Positions 18,546 to 28,450 of a stretch of 64,000 nucleotides of DNA are shown here, one piece after another. The position numbers were made by a program, and so were the translations under genes. The stretch covers positions 439,437 to 503,436 of the forward strand of contig NZ_JASHKN010000003.1 of the NCBI RefSeq assembly GCF_030056735.1. Reading direction: 5' to 3'. The DNA comes from Rhodococcus sp. IEGM 1409 (lineage in GTDB: Bacteria; Actinomycetota; Actinomycetes; Mycobacteriales; Mycobacteriaceae). Position 1 is the first letter of the stretch. Each line of letters begins with the position of its first letter. The notes beneath the pieces were generated by a model that did no database searches, had not been told where the DNA came from, and saw only the letters and a program-made list of their open reading frames with translations.

Positions 18546-19547
18546 ATGGACGACATCTTGACGGTCGGCATCGACGTCGGCGGGACGAGCATCAGGGCAT
18601 CCGTCGTGGACGTGGACGGACAAGTGCTCGAGATGATTCAAGCTCCGACCCCGCAGTCGGCCCGGGCTCTCGAAGACGGCCTTGATCGCGTCGTACGCGA
18701 GTTGGTCACCAGGCACGAGGTATCGGCCGTGGGGTTGGCGGTCGCCGGCTTCATCACGTCCGATCGAAGCTCGGTTCGGTTCGCGCCGCACTTGCCGTGG
18801 GTGGACGCGCCGGTCGGAAGCGACTTGAGCAAGCGACTCGGACTGCCGGTCGTTCTCGAGCACGACGCCAACGCCGCAGCATTTGCGGAACATCGATTCG
18901 GCGCAGCCGCAGGGGGCCGCAATGTCGTGATGGTGGCAATCGGGACCGGAATCGGCGGCGCGCTTCTCATCAACGGCGAGCTGTACCGGGGGAGCCACGG
19001 CGTCGCCCCTGAACTCGGCCACATCCAGGTCGTGCCAGGCGGGCGGCAGTGCGCGTGTGGCAAGCGTGGGTGTTGGGAGCGCTATTGCAGCGGAACGGCG
19101 CTCGTGGACACGGCAATCGAACTGCTGGCCGCCGACCCGGCCGCGTCGACGGTTCTGGCGCGTGAGGTAGCGGTGGATCCGGGATCCCTCACCGGTCGCC
19201 GGATCGCCAACGCCGCGCAGGACGGCGACCCACTCGCGCTGGCAACCATTGCCGAGTTCACCCGTTGGCTGGCCGTCGGATTGGCGATGGTCGGCGACGT
19301 CTACGACCCCGATCTGGTGGTGATCGCCGGCGGCGTCGCAAGTTCAGCCCCACTGTTTCTCGACGACGCCCGTGAGCAGTACGCGACATTGTTGACGGGT
19401 GCGAAGCACCGCCCGCTGGCACGAATCCGTTCCGCTCAGCTGGGCGAAGCTGCAGGCATGGTCGGCGCCGCAGCCTTGGCTCGTTCGGCAGTGCCTCAGG
19501 AGCTCGGTGGGGTCGACGGCGCTGGAACCACATCTGCCGGACTGTGA
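18546..19547 (+). CDS. ROK-family glucokinase
   Basis: Cytoplasmic sugar kinase, probably phosphorylating glucose with ATP or polyphosphate. The 333 residues begin with the ROK nucleotide-binding segment VGIDVGGTSIRASVVD; then EHDANAAAFAEHRFG, the catalytic-site Asp region; then VAIGTGIGGALL; and the ROK zinc-binding motif CACGKRGCWE. The C-terminal domain holds VIAGGVASSAPLF. I chose the ATG at 18546; the ATG at 18507 is the main alternative and neither has a strong ribosome site. Confidence 0.9.
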   Translation: MDDILTVGIDVGGTSIRASVVDVDGQVLEMIQAPTPQSARALEDGLDRVVRELVTRHEVSAVGLAVAGFITSDRSSVRFAPHLPWVDAPVGSDLSKRLGLPVVLEHDANAAAFAEHRFGAAAGGRNVVMVAIGTGIGGALLINGELYRGSHGVAPELGHIQVVPGGRQCACGKRGCWERYCSGTALVDTAIELLAADPAASTVLAREVAVDPGSLTGRRIANAAQDGDPLALATIAEFTRWLAVGLAMVGDVYDPDLVVIAGGVASSAPLFLDDAREQYATLLTGAKHRPLARIRSAQLGEAAGMVGAAALARSAVPQELGGVDGAGTTSAGL

Positions 19548-19641
19548 TCGGGTCGATCCTGCAGGGGCTTGTGTAGCGGGGGTTACGGGTCGGCAGTAAG
19601 GTCGTACTCAGCGAAATTCAGTTGTGAATGGGAGGGACGCC

Positions 19642-20448
19642 GTGTGGTATTGGCTCTTCAAGTATGTGTTGCTGGGGCCGATTCTCTGGATGCTCGGGCG
19701 TCCGACAGTCAAGGGTCACGAGAACATTCCGACTGACGGGGCGGTCATCCTGGCCAGCAATCACCAGGCGGTTCTGGACTCGTTCTACCTTCCGCTTCGC
19801 GTCAACCGCCGCATCACGTTCCTTGCCAAGAGTGAGTACTTCACCGGTTCCGGCCTGAAGGGCGCTTTTCAGAAGTGGTTCTTCACCGCGGTCGGTCAGG
19901 TTCCCATCGACCGAACCGGCGCAGACGCGGCGCAGGATGCGCTCAACGCAGGTCTCAAGGTTCTCGGTTCGGGCAGTCTGCTGGGTATCTACCCCGAGGG
20001 AACGCGTTCCCCTGACGGTCGCCTCTACAAGGGCAAGACCGGAATGGCGCGCCTCGCGCTCGAATCGGGCGTCAAGGTGATCCCGGTTGCGATGGTCGGT
20101 ACCGACAAGATGAATCCGATCGGCTCACGGATGTGGCGCCCCGCCAAGGTCACCGTGATCGTCGGCGAACCCATCGATTTCTCACGCTTCGAAGGCATGG
20201 GCGGAAACCGCTTCGTCGAGCGCGCTGTGACCGACGAAGTGATGTACAAGCTGATGAAACTCTCCGGCCAGGAGTACGTGGACATCTACGCGGCGAGCCT
20301 GAAAAACCAGGCGCCCACGAAACCCGAAGTTGCCGTCGACGTTCCGGCGGAAAGCGGCGAGTCGGTTGTCGATCTCGTGGCCTCAGCTGAGTCGAAGGAA
20401 GCTGCGAAGACCGACAAGGATTCGGTCCCGGACGCCCAGGCCAGCTAG
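19642..20448 (+). CDS. 1-acyl-sn-glycerol-3-phosphate acyltransferase family protein
   Basis: PlsC-type acyltransferase (Rv2182c homologue), probably making phosphatidic acid for membrane lipids. The 268-residue product has a hydrophobic N-terminus (WYWLFKYVLLGPILWMLG), the catalytic NHQAVLDS motif (H-x4-D) near residue 40, the substrate motif YPEGTRSPDG near 118, and IPVAMVGTDKM near 150. The last 55 residues are acidic and low complexity. I chose the GTG at 19642 because GGGAGGG lies 5 bases upstream; a GTG at 19624 would add six residues. Confidence 0.92.
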   Translation: MWYWLFKYVLLGPILWMLGRPTVKGHENIPTDGAVILASNHQAVLDSFYLPLRVNRRITFLAKSEYFTGSGLKGAFQKWFFTAVGQVPIDRTGADAAQDALNAGLKVLGSGSLLGIYPEGTRSPDGRLYKGKTGMARLALESGVKVIPVAMVGTDKMNPIGSRMWRPAKVTVIVGEPIDFSRFEGMGGNRFVERAVTDEVMYKLMKLSGQEYVDIYAASLKNQAPTKPEVAVDVPAESGESVVDLVASAESKEAAKTDKDSVPDAQAS

Positions 20449-20464
20449 AGATTTCCCACATCCG

Positions 20465-20500
20465 CCGCACGCGCATTGGCTCCAGGGCCTGCGCGTGCGG
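20465..20500 (+). terminator. Hairpin between the acyltransferase and exoribonuclease genes
   Basis: Perfect 10-bp GC arms (20465-20474 and 20491-20500) in a 66-base gap. A possible terminator or attenuator; no T-run. Confidence 0.6.
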
Positions 20501-20514
20501 CATAGTTTTCGGAC

Positions 20515-21006
20515 GTGCGCTACTTCTACGACTGTGAATTCATCGAAGACGGTCGAACCATCGATCTCGTGTCCATCGGCGTTGTCTGTGAGGACGGCCG
20601 TGAGTACTACGCGGTCTCGACGGAGTTCGATCCCGCCCGTGCCGGTAGTTGGGTGCGCAAGAACGTGCTGCCGAAGTTACCGCAGCCGTCGTCGCCGCTG
20701 TGGAAATCCCGCGAGAAGATCCGCGACGACCTTCTGAAATTCTTCGTTCCGCGTCCGATGGTCGTTCCGGAGCTCTGGGCATGGGTGGCCGCTTACGACC
20801 ACGTCGCGTTGTGCCAGCTGTGGGGCGATATGACCGAACTACCGCAGTCGATGCCGCGCTACACCCGCGAACTGCGACAGTTCTGGGAAGACAACGGCAG
20901 TCCCGCACTCCCGTCAGCGCCTGCCGACGCACACGACGCACTTGCCGACGCCAGGCACAACCTCGTGAAGTTCGACGCGATTTCGGCAGCGCGTTCACTT
21001 CGCTGA
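20515..21006 (+). CDS. 3'-5' exoribonuclease, Rv2179c family (RNase AS)
   Basis: Small DEDDh-type exoribonuclease of 163 residues. The N-terminal RYFYDCEFIEDGRTIDLVSIG supplies the first acidic pair (Asp, Glu), the middle WAWVAAYDHVALCQ supplies another Asp, and DAHDALADARHNLVKF supplies the catalytic His/Asp. The M. tuberculosis homologue trims adenosine-containing RNA 3' ends. The GTG start at 20515 sits 67 bases after the acyltransferase. It precedes aroG. Confidence 0.92.
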   Translation: MRYFYDCEFIEDGRTIDLVSIGVVCEDGREYYAVSTEFDPARAGSWVRKNVLPKLPQPSSPLWKSREKIRDDLLKFFVPRPMVVPELWAWVAAYDHVALCQLWGDMTELPQSMPRYTRELRQFWEDNGSPALPSAPADAHDALADARHNLVKFDAISAARSLR

Positions 21007-22482
<1,476 letters not shown>

Positions 22483-22541
22483 AACCTGACCCGACGCTGA
22501 TTCGCCCGGAAGCTGATTTGCGTCGACACTGATTTTCAGCA

Positions 22542-22575
22542 AACGCCCTCACTCGCTCGCACAGGTGGGGGCGTT
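22542..22575. terminator. Hairpin between aroG and the convergent phosphatase gene
   Basis: 11-bp arms (22542-22552 and 22565-22575) with one G-T wobble, just before the convergent stop at 22578. A likely two-way terminator. Confidence 0.7.
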
Positions 22576-22577
22576 CG

Positions 22578-23006
22578 CTATTTCTTGAATCGCGTGACAA
22601 ATCGGCGCTGCCACGGCATTTCGACAGCGCGAGGTGAGTAGTGTGCGCGAACGTAGGCGGTGGCGTCCTGACTCGGCACGCCGTCCACAATGGCGAGAGC
22701 GGCCAAAGCTGTTCCGGTGCGGCCGTATCCACCACCGCACGCGATCTCGACTCGTTCGGTTTCCGAACGCACCCACGCTTCGTGCAGGGCGCTGCGCAGC
22801 GCAGCCGGATCGCTCGGCAACCAGAAATCCCGCCAGCGGACCCACACCGAATCCCACTCGGTAGCGGGAGATTCCTTACCGGTCAGATAGACGCCGAAGG
22901 TGGGGAGAGGTCCGGAAGGAAGTGGATTGCGGAGTCCTCGACCCCGAATCGATCGTCCCGACGGCAGGTCGAGTATCCCTAAGCTCTCGGGTTCCCATAT
23001 GACCAT
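22578..23006 (-). CDS. Protein-tyrosine phosphatase-like protein
   Basis: A 142-residue cysteine phosphatase-like protein. It carries the CX5R loop, CGGGYGRTG near residues 91-99, followed by the helix TALAALAIV. A WRDFWLPSDP segment about 30 residues upstream could supply the general-acid Asp of a WPD-type loop. Protein substrates are not identified. It lies 27 bases downstream of pknL on the same strand, so a kinase-phosphatase pair is an attractive inference. The ATG at 23006 is the only nearby start. Confidence 0.85.
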   Translation of the reverse strand: MVIWEPESLGILDLPSGRSIRGRGLRNPLPSGPLPTFGVYLTGKESPATEWDSVWVRWRDFWLPSDPAALRSALHEAWVRSETERVEIACGGGYGRTGTALAALAIVDGVPSQDATAYVRAHYSPRAVEMPWQRRFVTRFKK

Positions 23007-23033
23007 GAATTCAGACTAGGCCGAAGCGGACTG

Positions 23034-25097
23034 TCAGGGAATTGCGACGACGCTGATGTCGGTGCCCTTGGCAACGAGGTCGTTCTTGACGCTCTGGCTG
23101 ATGATGACCGAGCTGTCGTTCTGAGTGAGCTGACGCACGGTGATCTCGAGGCCGAGGCGGCCGAGTTCTTCGCGTGCTGAGGAGACGGAGCGGCCGATCA
23201 GCGAGGGAACCTTGACGGAGTCGGAGATCAGGAGAACAACGGAGGTGCCCGCGTTGACGGAGGAACCGACAGCGGGATCGGTGCCGATCACATTGCCGCC
23301 CTCGACGGCGTCGTCGAACGTTGTTCTGGTGGTGCTGACGGAGATGCCTACCTTGTCGAGGGCGGCGCGTGCGGCGTTCTCGGACATACCTTTCACGTCG
23401 GGAATGTCGACTGGCGGTGACCCTTTGGACGTGATGACCTTGACCGAGGAGCCCACGGCAACTTCGGTTCCCGGTGCCGGGTCGAGGGCTGCCACGCCGC
23501 CGATCGGGATCTTGGAACTGAAGGTGTCGCCGCCGTCGACGGCCACGAGAGTGCGGTCGGAGAGTTGCGCGCCCAACGCCGTGACGTCGCCGCCGGCCGG
23601 AATGGGTGGGACCGTCGGACGCCCGAGCGAAGTCAGGAGCGCGACGGTCGAGCCCTTGGTAACCCTGGATCCGGAGGCCGGGTCTGTCCCGATCACCGTG
23701 TCGATTGGTTGGGCGTCGGAGTACTGACCCTGGACGTCGGGGGAGAGCCCGGCGTCCTGCAGGGCGGTGACCGCAGTGTCCTTGGTCAGTCCGTCGATCG
23801 AGGGAACGGCTGTGTAGCGGCCCGAGCCCATCCACCATCCGCCGAAGCCCAATGCAAGCGCGAGGACCGCGATGACGAGCAGCCAGATCAGGGTGGCTCG
23901 CCGCGATTTGCGTCGTGCCTCGACAAAATGAGCATGCGGATCGTGGGGCCCCAATTGCTCGTCGCCGAAATCGGAACCGTCGTCGAAATCCGAGGCGCCG
24001 TCGACCGTCGCCGGACGAGCAGTTTGAGCGGTGACAGCGCGAGTGTGCTGGATGCCGCCAGGCGGAGGGGAGCCCGTGCCGAGTGCCGTGGTGGCTGCGG
24101 CAGAAGGAGCAACGCCGGACGCCAACACCGTTGTGGCAGCAGAGTTCGGGCGCGCAGCAGTCTTCGGGCGCGCATCCGCGGGAGGCGCCGGCGCCGGTTG
24201 TGGTCGAGCCGGGGCAACCTGCGCGCTTTGGTGCTGGGCGCTTCGGCGCGGCGCCGGAACGCGGTACGACGGAAGCTCCAGTTGTTCGCTCACGCTGCGA
24301 AGTGCAGCCGCCATCTCACCAGCGTCGGCGAAACGATGTGCCGGCTCGCGGTGAGTGGCTTCGGCAACCAGACGATCGAACTGCGCCGGTACACCGGGAA
24401 TGCGGGAACCGGGGCGCGGGACATCGTCGTGGATGCGTTGGTAAGCGATGGAGAGTGAAGTATCACCGGTGAAAGGTGTTGTACCAGTGAGAAGTTCGAA
24501 CATCAGCACGCCGGTGGAGTAGACGTCGCTTCGAGTGTCGGCAACTCCTGACGTCACCTGTTCCGGCGACAGGTAGGCCGCGGTGCCGAGGATCACGCTG
24601 TTGGATGTGGTGGTTGCCGCCGCAGCTGCACGCACCAATCCGAAGTCGGCGATCTTCACTTCACCGGTGTCCGAGATGAGGATGTTCTCCGGTTTGACGT
24701 CACGGTGAACCAGTCCGGCTCGGTGCGCGACCGCCAGCGCGTCCAGGACAGGCGCTACGACTGCGGCGACCGCGTGAGGCGGCATCGGTCCGCGCTCACG
24801 GAGGAGTTCGCGCAAAGTTCCACCGTCGACGAGTTCCATGACGAGGAACACGTGATTGCGATCGCTGCCCTGGTCGTAGACGGCCACCAGGGCCGGGTGC
24901 TTGAGCCGGGCCACGGCCCGGGCCTCGAACTCGAAACGAGTCAGGAACGCTGGATCACCGGCGAACTGCGGGTCCATCACCTTGATCGCGACAGGTCGAT
25001 CCAACCGTGTATCGAGGCCTCGATACACGGTCGACATACCGCCGCGCGCGATCGGTGCGTCCACTCGATAGCGGCGCTCGAGCATTTCGCCGATCAA
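23034..25097 (-). CDS. pknL: Ser/Thr protein kinase PknL with four PASTA repeats
   Basis: Transmembrane Ser/Thr kinase of 687 residues. The kinase domain (about 10-270) shows ARGGMSTVYRG, the VAIKVMD lysine, HRDVKPENILI and ADFGLVRA. A disordered Ala/Pro/Thr linker follows to about 390, then one membrane helix (LIWLLVIAVLALALGFGGWW, near 405-425), then four extracellular PASTA repeats of about 65 residues each that likely sense muropeptides. I recall the M. tuberculosis PknL lacking PASTA repeats and the C. glutamicum one having them. TTG at 25097 has a GGAGG site 7 bases upstream; an ATG four codons in is an alternative. Confidence 0.94.
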   Translation of the reverse strand: MIGEMLERRYRVDAPIARGGMSTVYRGLDTRLDRPVAIKVMDPQFAGDPAFLTRFEFEARAVARLKHPALVAVYDQGSDRNHVFLVMELVDGGTLRELLRERGPMPPHAVAAVVAPVLDALAVAHRAGLVHRDVKPENILISDTGEVKIADFGLVRAAAAATTTSNSVILGTAAYLSPEQVTSGVADTRSDVYSTGVLMFELLTGTTPFTGDTSLSIAYQRIHDDVPRPGSRIPGVPAQFDRLVAEATHREPAHRFADAGEMAAALRSVSEQLELPSYRVPAPRRSAQHQSAQVAPARPQPAPAPPADARPKTAARPNSAATTVLASGVAPSAAATTALGTGSPPPGGIQHTRAVTAQTARPATVDGASDFDDGSDFGDEQLGPHDPHAHFVEARRKSRRATLIWLLVIAVLALALGFGGWWMGSGRYTAVPSIDGLTKDTAVTALQDAGLSPDVQGQYSDAQPIDTVIGTDPASGSRVTKGSTVALLTSLGRPTVPPIPAGGDVTALGAQLSDRTLVAVDGGDTFSSKIPIGGVAALDPAPGTEVAVGSSVKVITSKGSPPVDIPDVKGMSENAARAALDKVGISVSTTRTTFDDAVEGGNVIGTDPAVGSSVNAGTSVVLLISDSVKVPSLIGRSVSSAREELGRLGLEITVRQLTQNDSSVIISQSVKNDLVAKGTDISVVAIP

Positions 25098-25128
25098 CCC
25101 TCGACCTCCGTAATGACTGTTCCTCCGT

Positions 25129-25188
25129 GTTTACGATCTGTGTGTTTGCGATCTGTGTGTTTGCGATCTGTGTGTTTGCGATCTGTGT
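25129..25188. repeat. 15-bp tandem repeat, 4 copies, between pknL and the Rv2175c homologue
   Basis: Units 25129-25143, 25144-25158, 25159-25173 and 25174-25188 share the consensus GTTTGCGATCTGTGT; only the first has a change (A for G). The array starts 31 bases upstream of the pknL start, in the divergent promoter region. The rest of 25098-25433 holds no convincing gene. Confidence 0.96.
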
Positions 25189-25420
25189 TGTGGTAGCTAT
25201 CAGCAAGTAAGTGGTTGTGTGCGTCGCAATGGCCCCCGCCGCACGGGCGCCGATTCACGGTCACCGCGAAATCCCGGTTACTGATACGCCGCATCCCGTC
25301 CATCGTAGCCAGCGATACCGACGTGGAAGTCTCGAGAACGTCACAGAGCGTACTGGCCGAACCGGAGCGACGGTTTCGAGCACTGCACCGGGCGGTACAC
25401 AGCGGGCACGCCGGACCGGA

Positions 25421-25433
25421 TAAACTTCTCGCG
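25421..25433 (+). promoter_or_regulatory. Candidate -10 box for a leaderless transcript
   Basis: TAAACT at 25421-25426 lies 7 bases before the GTG at 25434, the spacing expected if transcription begins at the start codon. No ribosome site is visible, which fits a leaderless mRNA. Confidence 0.4.
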
Positions 25434-25802
25434 GTGAGCGCGATTCCTTATTGTGATGATGTCCTGGATTCTTCGGTTTCCCTGTTCCAGCTGGTGGATG
25501 TGGCGAAGAACGTCGGGTTGCCGGTGAGCAAGGTTCACCAGTTGCTCCGCGATCACAAGATCATCGCAGTCAAGCGTCACGGTGTTCTCGGTGTTCCCGA
25601 AGTGTTCTTCGGGGAGGACGGCCAGATCGTCAAGTGGCTGCCCGGTCTCCTGGCGGTGTTGTACGACGGCGGCTACACCGACATAGAAATCCTTCGCTGG
25701 TTGTTCCTGGCCGACGATTCCCTGCCTGGTCGCCCGGTAGACGCACTGCATGGTGATCTCGCGCGTGAGGTCATCCGCCGCGCGCAGGCGATGGCCTTCT
25801 AA
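25434..25802 (+). CDS. DNA-binding protein, Rv2175c homologue
   Basis: A 122-residue winged-helix-like DNA-binding protein. It has the Rv2175c pattern: DDVLDSSVSLFQLVDVAKNVG, then the recognition region LPVSKVHQLLRDHKIIAVKR, then PEVFFGEDGQIVKWLPGLL, YDGGYTDIEILRWLF and a C-terminal RPVDALHGDLAREVIRRAQAMAF. In M. tuberculosis this protein is phosphorylated by PknL in an N-terminal tail, and that weakens DNA binding. The N-terminal tail is shorter here if GTG 25434 is the start; the frame stays open upstream. Divergent from pknL. Confidence 0.9.
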   Translation: MSAIPYCDDVLDSSVSLFQLVDVAKNVGLPVSKVHQLLRDHKIIAVKRHGVLGVPEVFFGEDGQIVKWLPGLLAVLYDGGYTDIEILRWLFLADDSLPGRPVDALHGDLAREVIRRAQAMAF

Positions 25803-25822
25803 CGTGCCGGCCTTCCGATAAC

Positions 25823-26836
25823 TCACCCCATGCGGTTTTTCGCCGCATACGTAGCCGACCGGACGAGACCGGGCGCTGCGATCCGAAGTCGCGTGCGTCC
25901 GGGAACGGATACTCGTCGATGCAGTATCCGGAAGTCGGCGCGCTCGACCTGATCGAGGATTGCTCCGTACAACACGAAAGCCGTGTGGATCGACGGCTGG
26001 ACCCGCCGGTCGAGCATCGGGATTCCGGATTCGGCAGACCGATACCGCCCTCGCGTCACGGCAATGAAGTGTGCCAGTGCGCGCTTGACGCGAACGTCCA
26101 CCGTTCCGGTTCTGCGACCGTACTCGAGCATCTCGATGTCGACGCCGAACGCGGCGAACTCGCTTGCCGGTAGATACAGACGTCCTCGGTCGAGGTCTTC
26201 ACCGACGTCGCGGATGAAGTTGGTCAGCTGAAACGCCTCACCGAGATTCGACGCGGGCACTACGGCTTCCTCCTGCGGAACGCTCACTCCGAGAATCGGC
26301 AGCATCTGCAAACCGATCACCACGGCAGAGCCGTACATGTACTCGCCCAGCTCGTCCATGGTGTTGTAGACCGGTCGAAACTTCGCCGTGTCGGGGGCGT
26401 CCATCCGCATGGACTCGAAGAAGGCTTCGAAATATGCACGAGGAATGTCGAACATCTTCACGGCGTCGGCGAAGGCCGGAAGTACCCGGTTCAGGTCCGC
26501 GGGAATCGTTGCCGGGAGGTCACGTATTCCAGCGGCGTCCAGCGCCGTGAACGTCGCACGTTCGACATCGGCGAGGACGGTGCCGCGTTCATGCATTCCC
26601 GACGGTTCGTCCACGACGTCGTCGACGACGCGAGCAAATGCGTAGAGTGCGTGAACTGCGCGGCGTCGTGGCTCGGGTAGCAACCGCGCGGCCAGAAAGT
26701 ACGTGCGGCCGTGTTTCTTCGTCACGCCCTCGCAGAATCCGTAGGACGCGGACAGTGCGTTCATGACCCGTGGATCACGCGGATCATGACGTCGAGGTCG
26801 CCGAGGCTGGTGTAGAGACTTCGACCGGTTTTTCAT
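25823..26836 (-). CDS. crtB: Phytoene synthase CrtB
   Basis: Condenses two geranylgeranyl diphosphates to phytoene, the first committed carotenoid step. The 337-residue trans-isoprenyl synthase has the first aspartate-rich motif FARVVDDVVDE near 75, GRTYFLAARLLP near 43, and the second motif NFIRDVGEDLDRGRLYLP near 205. I chose the ATG at 26836 (MKNRSKSL), because the DPRV segment before MNALSASY resembles conserved N-terminal sequence. This makes it overlap mptA by 53 bases. An ATG at 26764 would avoid the overlap. Confidence 0.93.
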   Translation of the reverse strand: MKNRSKSLHQPRRPRRHDPRDPRVMNALSASYGFCEGVTKKHGRTYFLAARLLPEPRRRAVHALYAFARVVDDVVDEPSGMHERGTVLADVERATFTALDAAGIRDLPATIPADLNRVLPAFADAVKMFDIPRAYFEAFFESMRMDAPDTAKFRPVYNTMDELGEYMYGSAVVIGLQMLPILGVSVPQEEAVVPASNLGEAFQLTNFIRDVGEDLDRGRLYLPASEFAAFGVDIEMLEYGRRTGTVDVRVKRALAHFIAVTRGRYRSAESGIPMLDRRVQPSIHTAFVLYGAILDQVERADFRILHRRVSVPGRTRLRIAAPGLVRSATYAAKNRMG

Positions 26837-28352
26837 GACGGCGACCACGAAGTCGGAGTGGGTCTTCCGTTTGCAAGGACATCGCCGCGATCACGGCGGC
26901 GAAGATGGCCAGAGCCACATGCGGGAAGGTGTACAGGCCGATGGATCCGTCCGGCTGGAACACCAGCATGAGCCAGGTGGACAGGCCGGTCAGGACAGCG
27001 AGGGTGGTCGGCGACATTGCAAAACCGGCCGCTACTGCCAGCGGCCAGGAGTAGTACCAGGGGAGTGCGGCGGGGGAGAGAACGACGATGGCGACCATCA
27101 CGATCACGATGCCCATGACGGCGTCGCGCTCGGTCTTGCGGTAGCGCCACCACACGACTGCGATGATCGCGATCAACACAACCGCCGAGATGGTCCGGGA
27201 CACTTCGAGGATGTCGTTGAAATGGTCACCAGCGAACCAGGAGGTGGCCATGGTTCCGATGTGCGCCACGATCGTGGGCAGCGAGAGCCAGTTGATGATC
27301 TTTGCCGAGCCCGAGAGTGCCGTCGTCCAGCCGAGACCGACGCCGGCAATCAGTGAGGTGGATCCGAGTACTGCCACGAACACGGCAAAACCAGCACCCG
27401 CCGTCTTGACGAACGACCGGATCGGTGACGCCGGTTCGCGGCCGGCGGCCGCTGCATCCTCCCTCTCGTGGATCATCCAGATCCAGACGATGAACGGGAG
27501 CGCAACGCCCGCTGTTGCCTTGATCGCGACGGCGAGTGCAATCAACCCTATTCCGAACAGATGCTTACGTTCGAGAGCGAGCGCGATGCCTGCGGCCATG
27601 AGGCCGACCATGAGCATCTCGTTGTGAACGCCGCCGATCAGGTGGATCAGGACGAGGGGATTGAGTACTGCGAGCCACAGGGCGATCGAGGTGTTTCCGC
27701 CGAGCTTCGTCGCGAGATGGGGGACGGCCCACATCATCAGGGCAAGTCCGGGGAGCATCGTGATCCGCAACAGCATCGTGCCTGCGATGACGTTCTCACC
27801 GGTCAGGCGAACGATGGCGTCGGCGAGGAGAAGGTGAACCGGACCGTATGGAGTAGTTGTCGTCGTCCACACGTTGGAGACGTTGTCGAGCAGGATCCCC
27901 GGATTGACGACGGGTCCGACGGCGTACGGGTCGAAGCCGTTGCGCAACAAGGCGCCTTGTGCCAGGTAGGAGTAGGCGTCACGGCTGAACATGGGAACCG
28001 CGAACAGCAGCGGAAACGTCCAGACCGGGACTACGTAGCGCAGACCGCGCAACGAGACGTCACCGCGCAGAGTCGAGCGGCCCAGTCGAACCCAGGCGCC
28101 GATCATGCAGAGAACACCGATCCACACGATTGCCGCCGACAGGATCGATCCGTGTCCGAAACGTAGCCAGGACAGATGCATCGACTCGAGCAGCGGATCC
28201 TGACGCCGAACGCTACCGGCACCGAACCCGCCGAAAGTGATCATGACTGCGCCGAAGAAACCGAGCAGTGCACTGTGACCTTCGGGAGTCCGAAGGAAAT
28301 TGGCGGCCCTTAGGTGCCACGGTCTTTCAGTGGCTGCGGCAGAGGACGTCAT
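26784..28352 (-). CDS. mptA: Alpha-(1->6)-mannopyranosyltransferase MptA-like
   Basis: Multi-membrane-spanning GT-C glycosyltransferase of 522 residues with about 12-13 hydrophobic helices. It has the first-loop acidic motif (FSRDAYSYLAQGALL, about 121-136) and FDPYAVGP, as in MptA/MptB proteins that build the alpha-1,6 mannan core of lipomannan using polyprenyl-phosphomannose on the outer face. The location next to the Rv2175c homologue matches mptA (Rv2174). It sits between crtI and crtB, overlapping crtB. The ATG at 28352 follows a 98-base gap after crtI. Confidence 0.88.
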   Translation of the reverse strand: MTSSAAATERPWHLRAANFLRTPEGHSALLGFFGAVMITFGGFGAGSVRRQDPLLESMHLSWLRFGHGSILSAAIVWIGVLCMIGAWVRLGRSTLRGDVSLRGLRYVVPVWTFPLLFAVPMFSRDAYSYLAQGALLRNGFDPYAVGPVVNPGILLDNVSNVWTTTTTPYGPVHLLLADAIVRLTGENVIAGTMLLRITMLPGLALMMWAVPHLATKLGGNTSIALWLAVLNPLVLIHLIGGVHNEMLMVGLMAAGIALALERKHLFGIGLIALAVAIKATAGVALPFIVWIWMIHEREDAAAAGREPASPIRSFVKTAGAGFAVFVAVLGSTSLIAGVGLGWTTALSGSAKIINWLSLPTIVAHIGTMATSWFAGDHFNDILEVSRTISAVVLIAIIAVVWWRYRKTERDAVMGIVIVMVAIVVLSPAALPWYYSWPLAVAAGFAMSPTTLAVLTGLSTWLMLVFQPDGSIGLYTFPHVALAIFAAVIAAMSLQTEDPLRLRGRRHEKPVEVSTPASATSTS

Positions 28353-28450
28353 CGGTGCAGGTTCCTCCCCCGAGGAGATCGGTGTCGATCGGCGCGTGCA
28401 GCGCCCGAGTCGGTGAATCGTGGATGAATGGTCGGTTACGAGGGGCTAGT

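Noticed and set aside
25129..25188. CRISPR-like array
   Set aside because: Units are adjacent with no spacers and there are no cas genes nearby; the same applies to the other tandem repeats.
25094..25303. Minus-strand frame encoding repeated TDRKH pentapeptides over the 15-bp array
   Set aside because: A consequence of a 15-bp repeat (five codons) in an intergenic region; no ribosome site or family support.
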